Below, one piece after another: positions 5,949-6,698 of a stretch of 6,698 nucleotides of DNA. Position numbers and translations under genes: made by a program. The notes under the pieces are model-generated. The model was not told the origin of the DNA. It saw only the letters and a list, made by a program, of their open reading frames with translations, and searched no databases. This stretch comes from JBQTIP01 sp052388025 (GTDB lineage Bacteria; Actinomycetota; UBA4738; HRBIN12): positions 1 through 6,698 of the forward strand of contig JBQTIP010000332.1 in assembly GCA_052388025.1 (NCBI GenBank), read 5' to 3'. Numbering within the stretch: position 1 is the stretch's first letter; each line of letters starts with the position of its first letter.

Positions 5949-5979
5949 TAGATTCACGCATTTTCCATCAGATAGTGGA
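5931..5979. promoter_or_regulatory. Long imperfect inverted repeat over the -35, candidate antitoxin operator
   Basis: TCCACTTATTGATG (5931-5944) and CATCAGATAGTGGA (5966-5979) are inverted copies matching at 11 of 14 positions: TCCACT/AGTGGA and TGATG/CATCA pair exactly, and three middle positions differ. The spacer is 21 bases. The structure covers the -35 box of the antitoxin promoter and is more AT-rich than anything else in the window. It is the natural candidate for the autoregulatory site of the winged-helix protein. Symmetry is seen directly; binding is inferred. Confidence 0.5.
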
Positions 5980-6002
5980 GAGCGGAATCTAGTCTTGCGG
6001 AT

Positions 6003-6698
6003 GAGGACGCGATCGACGAGCAGACCTACCGGCTCGTGCGGGACGCCGTGCAGGTCGAGCCCGTGACGCCGCTGGCACTGAAGGGCAAGGCCGAGCCGGT
6101 GCCGGCCCACCGCCTCGTTGCGGTCGAGGCGCTCGCCGCGGGACGGGCGCGCCGACAGGGCGCCCCGATGGTGGGCCGGGACGCGGATCTGGCCGCGCTC
6201 GCGGCCGCGTTCGATCACTTGACCGCTGATGGCAGCGCCGTGCTCACCCTGGTCGTCGGTATGGACGTCGGCAAGAGCCGCCTGGCGACAGAGTTCCTTG
6301 CCGGGATCGATGCGCTGGTGCTTTCGGGGCGCTGCCCCTCCTACGGTGAAGGCATCACCTATGGGCCACTGGGGGGAGGCGGTCAGGCAGGCCGCGGGCA
6401 TCATCGACCAGGACTCGCCATCGGCTGCGCGGCCCAAGATCGCCCGCCTCGTGCAAGCTGAGGAGCGCGGCGGGCTCATCGCCGACCGTGTCGCCCAGGC
6501 CCTCGGCCTCGCCCGCGGCGCTCCTGCTGAAGAGATCGGCTTGGCCTTTCGGCGGCTGCTCGAGACGGTAGCCGGTCGGAAGCCGCTCGTCCTCCTGCTC
6601 GACGACCTGCAGTGGGCCGAGCCCGCCCTGCTCGACCTACTCGAGGGCCTCGCTGGGCAAGCGCGTGTGCCGCTGCTCCTCCTCTGTCTGGCGCGCCC
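6003..6698 (+). pseudogene. Cyclase/AAA-ATPase (TPR-type) regulator: N-terminally truncated, frameshifted, 3'-partial
   Basis: This is a remnant of a large signalling protein of the type adenylate/guanylate cyclase - AAA ATPase - TPR. Sequence from about 6015 (DEQTYRLVRDAV, then LALKGKAEPVPAHRLVAV) is the linker that follows the cyclase domain. APMVGRDADLAAL and the ATPase P-loop region come next, then GRCPSYGEGITYGPLG. The cyclase domain itself is absent: in this frame a TAG lies at 5973-5975 and no good start precedes the linker. At 6371-6376 a run of six G gives +1; the family reading GEAVRQAAGI continues in frame 1 from 6376. That frame stays open to the window end with Walker B KPLVLLLDDLQWAE (about 6583-6624). 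Walker A reads VVGMDVGKSRL, where GxxGxGKS is expected, so two glycines are replaced. Truncation, a damaged P-loop and a frameshift together indicate a dead gene, although the G-run shift alone could be a sequencing error. Confidence 0.78.

Noticed and set aside
1..6698. CRISPR array, tRNA/rRNA genes, transposase, integrase or attachment sites
   Set aside because: No spaced repeat series, no cloverleaf or rRNA-like stretch and no recombinase motif was found in reading both strands.

Overview
The window is GC-rich, with strong G/C preference at third codon positions. It uses ATG, GTG and TTG starts, has a candidate leaderless promoter of actinobacterial type, and carries a fragment of the cyclase/AAA/TPR regulator type that is abundant in soil Actinomycetota and Chloroflexota. 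An uncultured, probably environmental, actinobacterium-like organism (for example Thermoleophilia-like) is the best guess. This rests on style and remembered homologues, not on a marker gene.

Layout. (1) Positions 1-1211 hold the broken remains of a plus-strand operon. It contains an MFS transporter that has lost an internal block and changed frame near position 171. A chromate-transporter (ChrA) N-terminus follows, coupled by an ATGA overlap, and its similarity stops after about 47 residues. (2) Positions 1268-4230 hold an intact sulfonate/NitT-TauT-type import locus. It starts with a 58-aa DUF2292 (YezD-like) protein. Next comes a regulatory interval with a TTGACA-N18-TAGGAT promoter, a 10-bp palindrome in the promoter spacer, a perfect 15-bp tandem repeat just past the predicted transcription start, and an intrinsic-terminator hairpin ahead of the first structural gene. 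Then follow the lipoprotein substrate-binding protein (ssuA-like), the ATPase (ssuB-like, ATGA overlap) and the permease (ssuC-like, TTG start, 29-nt overlap). No desulfonating enzyme is present. (3) Positions 4231-4625 separate convergent genes and hold no gene I can support. (4) Positions 4626-5979 hold a minus-strand AbiE/MenAT-like (type IV style) toxin-antitoxin pair. A winged-helix antitoxin overlaps a nucleotidyltransferase toxin by 11 nt. It is driven by a well-formed, apparently leaderless promoter lying in an AT-rich patch with a long imperfect inverted repeat. (5) From about 6003 to the window end is the plus-strand remnant of a cyclase/AAA-ATPase signalling protein. It has lost its N-terminal part at the edge of the toxin-antitoxin module, has a damaged Walker A loop, and is frameshifted in a run of six G.

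How it fits together. The import genes are complete and tightly coupled, and they appear to be controlled both at transcription start and by attenuation. The toxin-antitoxin pair is complete and compact, and its GC content looks lower by eye, so it is probably mobile. Everything flanking these two intact units is broken. That suggests either a degrading genomic-island edge or sequence and assembly errors; read mapping would separate these.

The observation most worth following up is the compound control region ahead of the ssuA-like gene (1455-1559). I cannot match it to a named RNA element or operator.
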